Assembly (NCBI GenBank): GCA_020851915.1
Contig: JADZBT010000120.1
Coordinates: 1-9,412, forward strand
Length of the DNA stretch: 9,412 nt
Source: Alphaproteobacteria bacterium
Lineage (GTDB): Bacteria > Pseudomonadota > Alphaproteobacteria > Rickettsiales > RI-342
Direction of reading: 5' to 3'
The position numbers were made by a program, and so were the translations under genes. Shown here in pieces: positions 1 to 5,026 of this stretch; the first letter of the stretch is position 1; every line of letters starts with the position of its first letter. The notes under the pieces were generated by a model. That model was not told the DNA's origin and made no database searches. It saw nothing but the letters and a program-made list of their open reading frames with translations.

Positions 1-738
1 CAATTCAAGGATCTGAATCCGGATCTCAGCAAGTGCGAGATCGGCCAGCCGGAGATGGACAGGCTGAAGGCCGGTCTGGAGAAAATTTACACCGGAGATG
101 CCGGTTACACGCAGTATATCGATGATTATAAGCAGCAGATCAAGGGACGCCTTGCTACTGACCCCTCTACGGTCAGCCCGGTGGACGCCTATCTCGCACT
201 CAAGGCGACGAACCGTCTGGTGCTCGATAAGCGCCATGAGGAGCACGGCTCCTTCTTCTATCGCGCGGCGGCGTATTTCCTGAGTTTCATCGGCAACACG
301 GTGGTGTCCTTCGCGGGCGAGGGGCATGCGGGGCGTCCGAACTATGCCGAGAAGACCTCCAACCTGTTCGCAAACTGTGAAGAGCTGGCGAAGGTTCTGA
401 GGGAGAACAACGCGGTGAACGATACGGCTGTTGCCAACGCAGCAAAATTTATATACGCGCAGGCGGCGTTCCGTGAGATGGGACTGGGCGAGAAAGAGCT
501 GGTAGGCATCATCGGCGACTATGCCCATGGCCGCGTGCCGGAGCAGGTGAATGCGCGCATGGCCGCATGGAAAGGTGCTTCTGCCGCTGTACAGGAAACG
601 GTGCGTGAAGAAGCCGTGCCGGAAAAGAAATTCGCCCGCGAGGAACTGCATGCCAAAGCGCCCGAGTATCATTCCAGTAAGCCGGCAGAAGTGAATACGT
701 TGGTATCGGCAGGCGTAGGGCTGGGTATTCCCTCATAA
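1..738 (+). CDS. Hypothetical protein, 3' part only (5' end outside window)
   Basis: The frame is open from the first base, so the gene starts upstream of the window. The first ATG seen, at 55, has no clear Shine-Dalgarno sequence and is probably internal. About 245 residues are visible, ending in TAA TAA. I do not recognise the family. The visible part is mostly helical and charged, with an aromatic/hydrophobic patch (FFYRAAAYFLSFIG, roughly residues 81-95) that is short for a membrane span. The last 60 residues are rich in Lys, Glu and Ala (VREEAVPEKKFAREELHAKA) and end in a small hydrophobic tail (VSAGVGLGIPS). It converges on trpS, and a pair of inverted repeats lies in the gap. Coding is supported by the long open frame and codon-like composition; no function can be given. 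Confidence 0.75.
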   Translation, partial: QFKDLNPDLSKCEIGQPEMDRLKAGLEKIYTGDAGYTQYIDDYKQQIKGRLATDPSTVSPVDAYLALKATNRLVLDKRHEEHGSFFYRAAAYFLSFIGNTVVSFAGEGHAGRPNYAEKTSNLFANCEELAKVLRENNAVNDTAVANAAKFIYAQAAFREMGLGEKELVGIIGDYAHGRVPEQVNARMAAWKGASAAVQETVREEAVPEKKFAREELHAKAPEYHSSKPAEVNTLVSAGVGLGIPS

Positions 739-747
739 TAAATATTG

Positions 748-774
748 CCATCCCGGCGAAGGCCGGGATCTTAT
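748..774 (+). repeat. REP-like palindromic repeat, copy 1
   Basis: A 27-base unit begins CCAT and ends ATCTTAT. Its core is a perfect 8-base-pair hairpin: ATCCCGGC (750-757), loop GAAG, GCCGGGAT (762-769). It starts nine bases after the stop of the left-hand gene. An inverted copy with 24 of 27 identical bases lies at 799-825. The hairpin is followed by only a mixed CTTATCT tract, so it is a poor intrinsic terminator by sequence, although it could protect the 3' end or help end transcription. The form resembles REP/BIME-type extragenic repeats. Confidence 0.75.
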
Positions 775-798
775 CTATCCAATCACGCATGCGGAGAT

Positions 799-825
799 AT
801 AAGATACCGGCCTACGCCGGTATGG
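799..825 (-). repeat. REP-like palindromic repeat, inverted copy 2
   Basis: Read on the minus strand this is the same 27-base unit as at 748-774, with differences at unit positions 5, 12 and 20. The hairpin is ATACCGGC (804-811), loop CTAC, GCCGGTAT (816-823) as written on +. Unit positions 5 and 20 pair with each other in the stem, and they changed together from C-G to A-T, so the stem stays perfect; position 12 is in the loop. The spacer between the copies contains the palindrome CGCATGCG (786-793). It lies 15 bases beyond the trpS stop. Confidence 0.75.
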
Positions 826-840
826 CAGGGCCTTTTGCGA

Positions 841-1833
841 TTACACCCGCAGCATTCCCACCATATCTTTCACTTCATTCATATGCGATGTAGCGATCGC
901 GCGGGCGCGTTCCGCGCCGTCGCGTAGCACGCTGTCGATATAGCCGGGATCGGCCATCAGGCGGCGCATTTCTGCGGTGATGGGTGCGAGTTTGGTGATG
1001 GCAAGCTCCGCCAGTGCGGGCTTGAATTGCCCGAAGCCGGAATTGGCGAATTCCTTTTCTATCTCCGCGCGTGGCCGCCCTGACAGTGCCGCGAAGATAC
1101 GCAGCAGGTTCGCCACCTCCGGGCGCTTCTCCTCGTCATAGGTGATGCCCGGCTCCATGTCGGTCTTGGCTTTCTTGAATTTGTTGGCGATGGCATCGGC
1201 ATCATCAGTAAGCGCGATGCGCGACTGGTCGGACGGATCCGATTTGCTCATCTTTTTCGTGCCGTCGCGTAAGGACATCACGCGCGTGGCCTCGCCCAGT
1301 ATCAGCGGCTCCGGCTGCGGGAAAAATTCACGTCCATAGGCGCGGTTGAATGCGCCCGCGATGTCGCGCGCCAGCTCCAGATGTTGCTTCTGGTCTTCGC
1401 CGACGGGGACGTGCGTCGCCTTATATATCAGAATATCCGCTGCCATCAGCACGGGATAGGCGTAGAGGCCCAGAACGGCGTTCTCACGGTGTTTCCCGGC
1501 TTTCTCCTTAAACTGCGTCATGCGGTTGAGCCAGCCCAGCGGCGTATGGCAGTTGAGTATCCACGCGAGCTCCGAATGCTCCGGCACGGCGGACTGGTTG
1601 AAGATGGCGCTTTTCTTCGGGTCGATGCCGCAGGCGATGAAGGCCGCTGCCGTTTCGCGCGTGCTCTTCAGTAATTCCGCTGGGTTCTGGAACACGGTGA
1701 TGGCGTGCAGGTCGACGATGCAATAGAGGCACTCATGCAGCTGCTGCATGGTCAGCCAGTTCTTGATGGCGCCCAGATAATTGCCCAGATGCAGATTGCC
1801 GGTCGGCTGGATGCCGGAAAGTACGCGTCCCAT
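841..1833 (-). CDS. trpS: Tryptophanyl-tRNA synthetase
   Basis: Cytoplasmic class I aminoacyl-tRNA synthetase that activates tryptophan with ATP and charges tRNA-Trp. At 330 residues it has the usual length of bacterial TrpRS. The Rossmann fold starts at once (GRVLSGIQPTGNLHLGNYLG); the HIGH-type signature is HLGN at residues 15-18 and the KMSKS loop is at 194-198. Other typical TrpRS segments are NCHTPLGWLNRMTQFK (about 94-109), AADIL (131-135) and GEDQKQHLELARD (145-157). The ATG at 1831-1833 gives a normal N-terminus; its Shine-Dalgarno match is weak (AGGCGA lies rather far upstream). It lies 83 bases downstream of the lipoprotein gene on the same strand, and a promoter-like sequence in that gap suggests it is also transcribed separately. 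No truncation or missing motif was seen. Confidence 0.98.
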   Translation of the reverse strand: MGRVLSGIQPTGNLHLGNYLGAIKNWLTMQQLHECLYCIVDLHAITVFQNPAELLKSTRETAAAFIACGIDPKKSAIFNQSAVPEHSELAWILNCHTPLGWLNRMTQFKEKAGKHRENAVLGLYAYPVLMAADILIYKATHVPVGEDQKQHLELARDIAGAFNRAYGREFFPQPEPLILGEATRVMSLRDGTKKMSKSDPSDQSRIALTDDADAIANKFKKAKTDMEPGITYDEEKRPEVANLLRIFAALSGRPRAEIEKEFANSGFGQFKPALAELAITKLAPITAEMRRLMADPGYIDSVLRDGAERARAIATSHMNEVKDMVGMLRV

Positions 1834-1874
1834 CGTTCTCGTCGCCTGTGTTTGATTATGAAGTGCGCGGGAGA

Positions 1875-1902
1875 GTTATGCGGATTTATCCGGGCAGGTC
1901 AA
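1875..1902 (-). promoter_or_regulatory. Candidate trpS promoter
   Basis: On the minus strand, TTGACC (1897-1902) is separated by 16 bases from CATAAC (1875-1880), about 41 bases before the trpS ATG. The -35 box matches TTGACA at 5 of 6 positions and the -10 box matches TATAAT at 4 of 6. The same layout occurs before the lipoprotein gene. Inferred from sequence only. Confidence 0.45.
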
Positions 1903-1916
1903 GCGCCCATCACCCA

Positions 1917-2333
1917 TTATTGATTGTGCATGCGCTGCATGAATTGCTCGACGGCGGTGCTCACACAGCCGCGTCCCGACATGAGGATGATCTCCTGACC
2001 GGTCACGTTGTCGATCAATGACACATTATGGACGGTTCCGAATTCTGCGGAAGGGCAGGCGTCGCGCGTGGCATGCTCTTCCACGGCCAGCGTGTAGCGG
2101 GTCTGCACCGGTGCGCTGGGGATGTAGAACATCCAGCCCTCCGCCGCCAGCCGCGATTTGATGCCGCCCAGCACGCCTTTGGTTCCCGCGCCCGCCTTGA
2201 TGGTCTTGTCGTGCGTGTAGATGGTTCCGTAGCGTTCTGCGTTGCAGCTATCTTCCTTGGTGATGCTGCAGGCGCTCAGCATGAACAGCGCGGTCAAGGC
2301 GGTGACGGGCAGAATGGAACGGAAAGCAGGCAT
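1917..2333 (-). CDS. Small predicted lipoprotein, unknown function
   Basis: A 138-residue protein with a clear type II signal: MPAFRS, a hydrophobic stretch (ILPVTALTALFM) and the lipobox LSAC, which puts the lipidated cysteine at residue 22. After processing it should be a membrane-anchored periplasmic-facing or outer-membrane lipoprotein. The mature part has three more cysteines (30, 93, 123) and no recognised domain. The ATG at 2331-2333 was chosen because GGAGA lies 8 bases before it and the signal peptide is then normal. A GTG at 2346-2348 in frame would add five residues (MESDP) but lies within the Shine-Dalgarno region and is less likely. It is transcribed towards trpS and is divergent from the small gene at 2550. 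The secretion signal is well supported; the role is unknown. Confidence 0.8.
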   Translation of the reverse strand: MPAFRSILPVTALTALFMLSACSITKEDSCNAERYGTIYTHDKTIKAGAGTKGVLGGIKSRLAAEGWMFYIPSAPVQTRYTLAVEEHATRDACPSAEFGTVHNVSLIDNVTGQEIILMSGRGCVSTAVEQFMQRMHNQ

Positions 2334-2362
2334 AGGATCACTCTCCACGGTTGCTGCTAATC

Positions 2363-2390
2363 CTTATGGCACGTTCGCTGTTTAAGTCAA
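2363..2390 (-). promoter_or_regulatory. Candidate promoter of the lipoprotein gene
   Basis: On the minus strand, TTGACT (2385-2390) and CATAAG (2363-2368) are separated by 16 bases, about 29 bases before the chosen ATG. The arrangement is nearly the same as the trpS candidate (TTGACC, 16 bases, CATAAC), which supports both. No experimental support. Confidence 0.45.
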
Positions 2391-2415
2391 TGATTGATAT
2401 GGGTATTTTTGCTTC

Positions 2416-2513
2416 TGGTGTGGGCGTATGGTTAATAAATTAATTAAATTACGTTAATATTTTACCGAAAATTAAATATTTGTTAACCAATTTGGGTTGT
2501 AATGCCCACACCA
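2416..2513. repeat. Wide-spaced inverted repeat around an AT-rich core
   Basis: TGGTGTGGGC (2416-2425) and GCCCACACCA (2504-2513) are perfect 10-base inverted repeats. A second, nested pair lies inside them: GGTTAA (2430-2435) and TTAACC (2483-2488). The enclosed core (about 2430-2490) is very AT-rich and contains six TTAA words, in sharp contrast to the flanking GC-rich coding DNA. This is the main regulatory region between the divergent lipoprotein gene and the small gene at 2550. As DNA it could bind proteins at both arms; as RNA it could form a long closed stem. Confidence 0.6.
2472..2488 (+). promoter_or_regulatory. Possible CtrA-binding site (TTAA-N7-TTAACC)
   Basis: TTAA at 2472-2475 and TTAACC at 2483-2488 are separated by exactly seven bases, matching the TTAA-N7-TTAAC form known for the alphaproteobacterial cell-cycle regulator CtrA. 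It lies 61 bases before the ATG of the 77-residue gene, and a TGTAAT sequence (2498-2503) downstream could act as a -10 box. The region is AT-rich, so a chance match is a real possibility. Confidence 0.4.
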
Positions 2514-2549
2514 AAACCAAGCCTAAAGTAGAAAAAATGGAGAGAAGCG

Positions 2550-2783
2550 ATGACGGTAAAGGAGTATATCGAAAAAATGTTCTGGGGATTCTACAGCCTC
2601 AGTCCGTCGGATCTGTTCGAGTTCGCGACCGATCTCAAGCACGAGATCGACCGGGTGGCGAACGGACAGAACCCGAACGAGATCGACGTGTGCCATTCAC
2701 TGATGAACATCATGGACATTACGCTGAACGATAACTGGAGCACGGATGGAGAAAAAGCAGTCAAAAAAGAAGGGGCAGCGTAA
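2550..2783 (+). CDS. Small hypothetical protein (77 residues)
   Basis: The ATG has a strong Shine-Dalgarno sequence (GGAGAG, 2539-2544, 5 bases before it), and the frame ends in TAA at 2781-2783. The predicted protein is soluble and acidic to neutral. It has an aromatic N-terminal half (KMFWGFYSLSPSDLFEFATDL) with helical spacing, then a helix-prone middle (VCHSLMNIMDITL) and a lysine-rich tail (EKAVKKEG). No signal peptide, membrane span or known domain was seen. It follows a distinct AT-rich regulatory region and precedes rnd by 62 bases on the same strand, so the two may share a transcript. The family is not recognised. Confidence 0.7.
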   Translation: MTVKEYIEKMFWGFYSLSPSDLFEFATDLKHEIDRVANGQNPNEIDVCHSLMNIMDITLNDNWSTDGEKAVKKEGAA

Positions 2784-2804
2784 TTATCCTGTAGCGATGG
2801 AACA

Positions 2805-2827
2805 AGGCGGCTGTTATAAAGCCGCCT
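2805..2827 (+). other. Hairpin in the rnd leader
   Basis: AGGCGGCT (2805-2812) pairs perfectly with AGCCGCCT (2820-2827) around a 7-base loop. No T-run follows, so it is not a standard intrinsic terminator. It ends seven bases before the AAGGAGG of rnd. Its right arm, GCCGCCT, can instead pair with AGGAGGC (2835-2841) with one mismatch, which would hide the Shine-Dalgarno sequence. Either structure is a prediction from base pairing only. Confidence 0.5.
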
Positions 2828-2833
2828 AGAACC

Positions 2834-2848
2834 AAGGAGGCAGTTATC
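2834..2848 (+). promoter_or_regulatory. Strong ribosome-binding site before a non-standard ATC start
   Basis: AAGGAGG (2834-2840) is a perfect Shine-Dalgarno sequence, and five bases later there is ATC (2846-2848) in the rnd frame. No ATG, GTG or TTG occurs in frame between the upstream stop (TAG 2792-2794) and GTG at 2909. The spacing and the family's usual N-terminus both point to ATC as the initiation codon. Confidence 0.65.
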
Positions 2849-3460
2849 ACAACGTATTTACATACCTATGACCTTCCGGCCGATGTTTCCTTTGACGGGG
2901 ATGTCGCGGTGGATACCGAGGCCATGGGGCTGAACAATCATCGCGACCGGCTATGCGTCGTGCAGATGTCTGACGGGAAGGGGGATGTGCATGTCGTCCA
3001 CTTCCCTACAGCTGATTATCGCGCGCCGCGCCTGAAGGCGGTGCTTGCGGATACCAAACGCGTTAAGATATTCCATTTTGCCCGCTTTGACGTGGCGATC
3101 ATGAAGAAGTACCTCGAAATTGACACCGTGCCGGTCTATTGCACGAAGATCGCCTCGCGCCTGTGCCGTACCTATACGGACCGTCACGGGCTGAAGGACC
3201 TCTGCCGCGAATTGCTGGAGGTGGAGCTTTCCAAGCAGCAGCAGACCTCGAACTGGGGCGCTGCGGAGTTATCGGAGGCACAGGTGGCCTATGCGGCGTC
3301 GGATGTATTGTATCTGCACCGCCTGCGTGAGAAGCTGGATGGGTTGCTGGAGCGTGTGGGGCGTAGGGATCTGGCGCAGCAGTGCTTCGGCTTCCTGCCT
3401 ACGCGCGCGCAGCTCGACCTTGAAGGCTGGCCGGAAATAGACCTCTTCGCGCATTCCTGA
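2846..3460 (+). CDS. rnd: Ribonuclease D, short alphaproteobacterial type, probable ATC start
   Basis: DEDDy-type 3'-5' exoribonuclease, expected to act in the cytoplasm on structured RNA and tRNA 3' ends. With the ATC start the protein has 204 residues, typical of the short RNase D forms in Alphaproteobacteria, which have the exonuclease domain without full HRDC repeats. Motif Exo I is AVDTEAMGLN (Asp23, Glu25), Exo II is HFARFDVAIM (Asp82) and Exo III is YAASD (Tyr149, Asp153), so all catalytic residues are present. GTG at 2909-2911 is the first standard start codon in frame, but it would remove the first beta strand before the catalytic Asp and has only a weak ribosome site. The gene follows the small 2550 gene and converges with the minus-strand orphan; kdsD comes next on +. 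A base error at the start codon (ATG read as ATC) is the main alternative to a true ATC start. Confidence 0.93.
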   Translation: MTTYLHTYDLPADVSFDGDVAVDTEAMGLNNHRDRLCVVQMSDGKGDVHVVHFPTADYRAPRLKAVLADTKRVKIFHFARFDVAIMKKYLEIDTVPVYCTKIASRLCRTYTDRHGLKDLCRELLEVELSKQQQTSNWGAAELSEAQVAYAASDVLYLHRLREKLDGLLERVGRRDLAQQCFGFLPTRAQLDLEGWPEIDLFAHS

Positions 3461-3496
3461 CGATTAAAATTGTGTCACGTGGAACAATGTGGGGGA

Positions 3497-3910
3497 TTAT
3501 TTGCCCTGACCGCCGCCGGCTATCTCCGGCAGCTTGGACTGGGCGAACTTCAGGCCCATCGCGCCCATGGCTAGTAGGAACAGGTTCTTTGCAAAGAGAG
3601 CGCCATCCGGGCCGGTGCTGCTGATTCCAACCGTTTCGGTTATCATGTTTGCCGTCTCCGTTACCCGATCCGTGTTAGGATTGCTCAGCCTTGAGATCAC
3701 CTCGTGCGGGCCGTGCGTGAGTACCACTGCGCCGATGGTGACCGTGGCCGCCTTGAAGACAAACGGTAATGCCTTTTTCGTGAATTCAAACCCGGTCTTG
3801 ACCGCGCCGCTGATGAAGCCGCCCACCCGTTCCACAAAACTGGGGCCGGACGGAGCCTGCGGCCTTGCGGGGGCCGGTGCTTGCGGGGGGGTATGAGTGG
3901 GCGTACTCAT
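3497..3910 (-). CDS. Small proline-rich protein with hydrophobic segments, unknown
   Basis: With the ATG at 3908-3910 the protein has 137 residues. The first 24 residues are Pro/Ala-rich (PTHTPPQAPAPARPQAPSG), followed by a mixed region with a hydrophobic segment at about 47-66 (ALPFVFKAATVTIGAVVL) and another at about 104-118 (ALFAKNLFLLAMGAM); one or both could span or lie on a membrane. A GTG at 3950-3952 would add 14 residues; neither start has a good Shine-Dalgarno sequence, and ATG is preferred because the candidate promoter lies over the GTG. The gene sits in opposite direction between rnd and kdsD, which are often adjacent in Alphaproteobacteria, so it may be an insertion in this lineage. 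No family recognised. Confidence 0.6.
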   Translation of the reverse strand: MSTPTHTPPQAPAPARPQAPSGPSFVERVGGFISGAVKTGFEFTKKALPFVFKAATVTIGAVVLTHGPHEVISRLSNPNTDRVTETANMITETVGISSTGPDGALFAKNLFLLAMGAMGLKFAQSKLPEIAGGGQGK

Positions 3911-3943
3911 GGCTAAAGCTGCACTCGCTTTGGTTGTTATCCT

Positions 3944-3973
3944 GATATACACTCTACCGGGAAATTATTACAA
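3944..3973 (-). promoter_or_regulatory. Weak candidate promoter of the 3497-3910 gene
   Basis: On the minus strand, TTGTAA (3968-3973) and TATATC (3944-3949) are separated by 18 bases and match the -35 and -10 consensus at 4 of 6 positions each. A transcript from here would start near 3937 and give a leader of roughly 25-30 bases to the ATG. The match is weak. Confidence 0.25.
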
Positions 3974-4019
3974 TTTTGTGAAGAAAATGGCTTCCCCACG
4001 GCAATTCCGGTAGTTTTTT
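3954..4019 (+). terminator. Terminator-like inverted repeat with T-run upstream of kdsD
   Basis: CTACCGG (3954-3960) pairs with CCGGTAG (4007-4013), and AATT (3963-3966) with AATT (4003-4006), giving an 11-base-pair stem with a 2-base bulge and a 36-base loop. TTTTTT (4014-4019) follows at once on +. The form is that of an intrinsic terminator with an unusually long loop, or of a small RNA ending in its own terminator. It would shield the kdsD operon from transcription coming from rnd. No strong plus-strand promoter before it was found. A weak -10-like TAAAAT (4024-4029) downstream could serve kdsD. Confidence 0.35.
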
Positions 4020-4048
4020 AGCATAAAATACAGTATTTACAGGGCGCT

Positions 4049-5026
4049 ATGAAAAACAAAATACAGCAGATTTCTTCCCGCGATCTCGATGTCGCCCGTG
4101 AGGTTTTGAGCCGCGAAATAGAGGGTATTCAGGCGCTTAGTGATGCGCTGGATGCGAAATTCGTGCATGCGGTGGAGATCATTGCCGGCCTCAAGGGGCG
4201 ATTGATCATCAGCGGCATGGGAAAAAGCGGCCATGTGGCGCGTAAGATCGCGGCGACCATGGCCTCCACCGGAACACCTGCCTATTTCGTGCATCCGGGG
4301 GAAGCGAGCCACGGTGATCTCGGCATGATCACGCCGCAGGATGGGCTACTGATGCTGTCCAATTCCGGAGAGACCATCGAACTGAAGGATATGATCGCCT
4401 ACGCGCGGCGCTTCTCGATCCCGCTGATCGCGATGGTGCGGCGTAAGACCTCGGTGCTGGTGGATGCAGCGGATGTGGCGCTGGTGCTGCCGGAGATACC
4501 CGAGGCATCGCCGGTGAATGCGCCCACGACCTCGACCACCATGATGCTGGCGCTGGGCGATGCGCTGGCGGTGGCGCTGCTGGAGCGCAGAGGATTCGGC
4601 AAGGAAGAATTTAACGTGTTCCATCCGGGCGGCAGTCTGGGCGCGCAGTTCCTGCATGTGAAAGACCTGATGCACGCGGGCGATGCCGTGCCGCTGGTGC
4701 ATGCGACGCAACCCATGTCGGAAGTGCTGCTGGTGATGACGGCCAAGAGTTTCGGATGCGCGGGCGTGCTGAATGCCGACGGTACGCTGGCGGGCGTGAT
4801 CACGGATGGCGACCTGCGACGCCATATCGATGGCGACCTTATGAAGCATCAGGCGCAGGAAGTGATGACCAAAAACCCCGTCACCACAGGGCACAAGGCG
4901 CTGGCGGCTGAGGCGCTGGGCGTGATGAATAGCAAAAAGATCACCAGCCTGTTCGTGGTGGATGGAGCGCACAAGCCGGTCGGTATCGTGCATATCCACG
5001 ACTGCCTCCGCGCCGGAGTAATGTAA
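4049..5026 (+). CDS. kdsD: D-arabinose-5-phosphate isomerase (KdsD/KpsF)
   Basis: Interconverts ribulose-5-phosphate and arabinose-5-phosphate in the cytoplasm; arabinose-5-phosphate is the precursor of Kdo, the inner-core sugar of lipopolysaccharide. At 325 residues it has the family's normal length and layout. The N-terminal SIS sugar-isomerase domain (about 40-180) has SGMGKSG (55-61) and SNSGET (104-109), then FHPGGSLG (191-198). A pair of CBS domains follows (about 207-262 and 272-325, with DLMHAGDAVP and EVMTKNPVTT starts). Lys59, Glu111, Glu152 and His192 correspond by position and context to residues reported as important in the E. coli enzyme. The ATG has a modest ribosome site (AGGG 5 bases ahead). 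The stop overlaps the lptC start by one base (TAATG). Capsule-type paralogues (KpsF, GutQ) look alike, but the Lpt context favours KdsD. Confidence 0.96.
   Translation: MKNKIQQISSRDLDVAREVLSREIEGIQALSDALDAKFVHAVEIIAGLKGRLIISGMGKSGHVARKIAATMASTGTPAYFVHPGEASHGDLGMITPQDGLLMLSNSGETIELKDMIAYARRFSIPLIAMVRRKTSVLVDAADVALVLPEIPEASPVNAPTTSTTMMLALGDALAVALLERRGFGKEEFNVFHPGGSLGAQFLHVKDLMHAGDAVPLVHATQPMSEVLLVMTAKSFGCAGVLNADGTLAGVITDGDLRRHIDGDLMKHQAQEVMTKNPVTTGHKALAAEALGVMNSKKITSLFVVDGAHKPVGIVHIHDCLRAGVM

Noticed and set aside
748..825. The two hairpins as ordinary intrinsic terminators
   Set aside because: Neither stem is followed by a proper T-run; the repeat structure explains them better, although they may still help end transcription.
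1917..2348. Lipoprotein gene starting at GTG 2346-2348
   Set aside because: The start would overlap the GGAGA that serves the ATG at 2331-2333 and adds an acidic MESDP ahead of the signal peptide.
2430..2500. AT-rich TTAA-dense region as a replication origin
   Set aside because: No DnaA boxes were seen, and neighbouring genes are not typical of origins. Regulatory use is simpler.
2480..2734. 84-residue frame overlapping the 77-residue gene in another frame
   Set aside because: It would start at TTG inside the CtrA-like region without a ribosome site, and its translation is Arg-rich and unstructured. The 77-residue frame has GGAGAG and an ATG.
2909..3460. rnd starting at GTG 2909
   Set aside because: It would delete the first beta strand next to the catalytic Asp-Thr-Glu and has only a weak ribosome site, whereas AAGGAGG lies at the right distance before ATC 2846.
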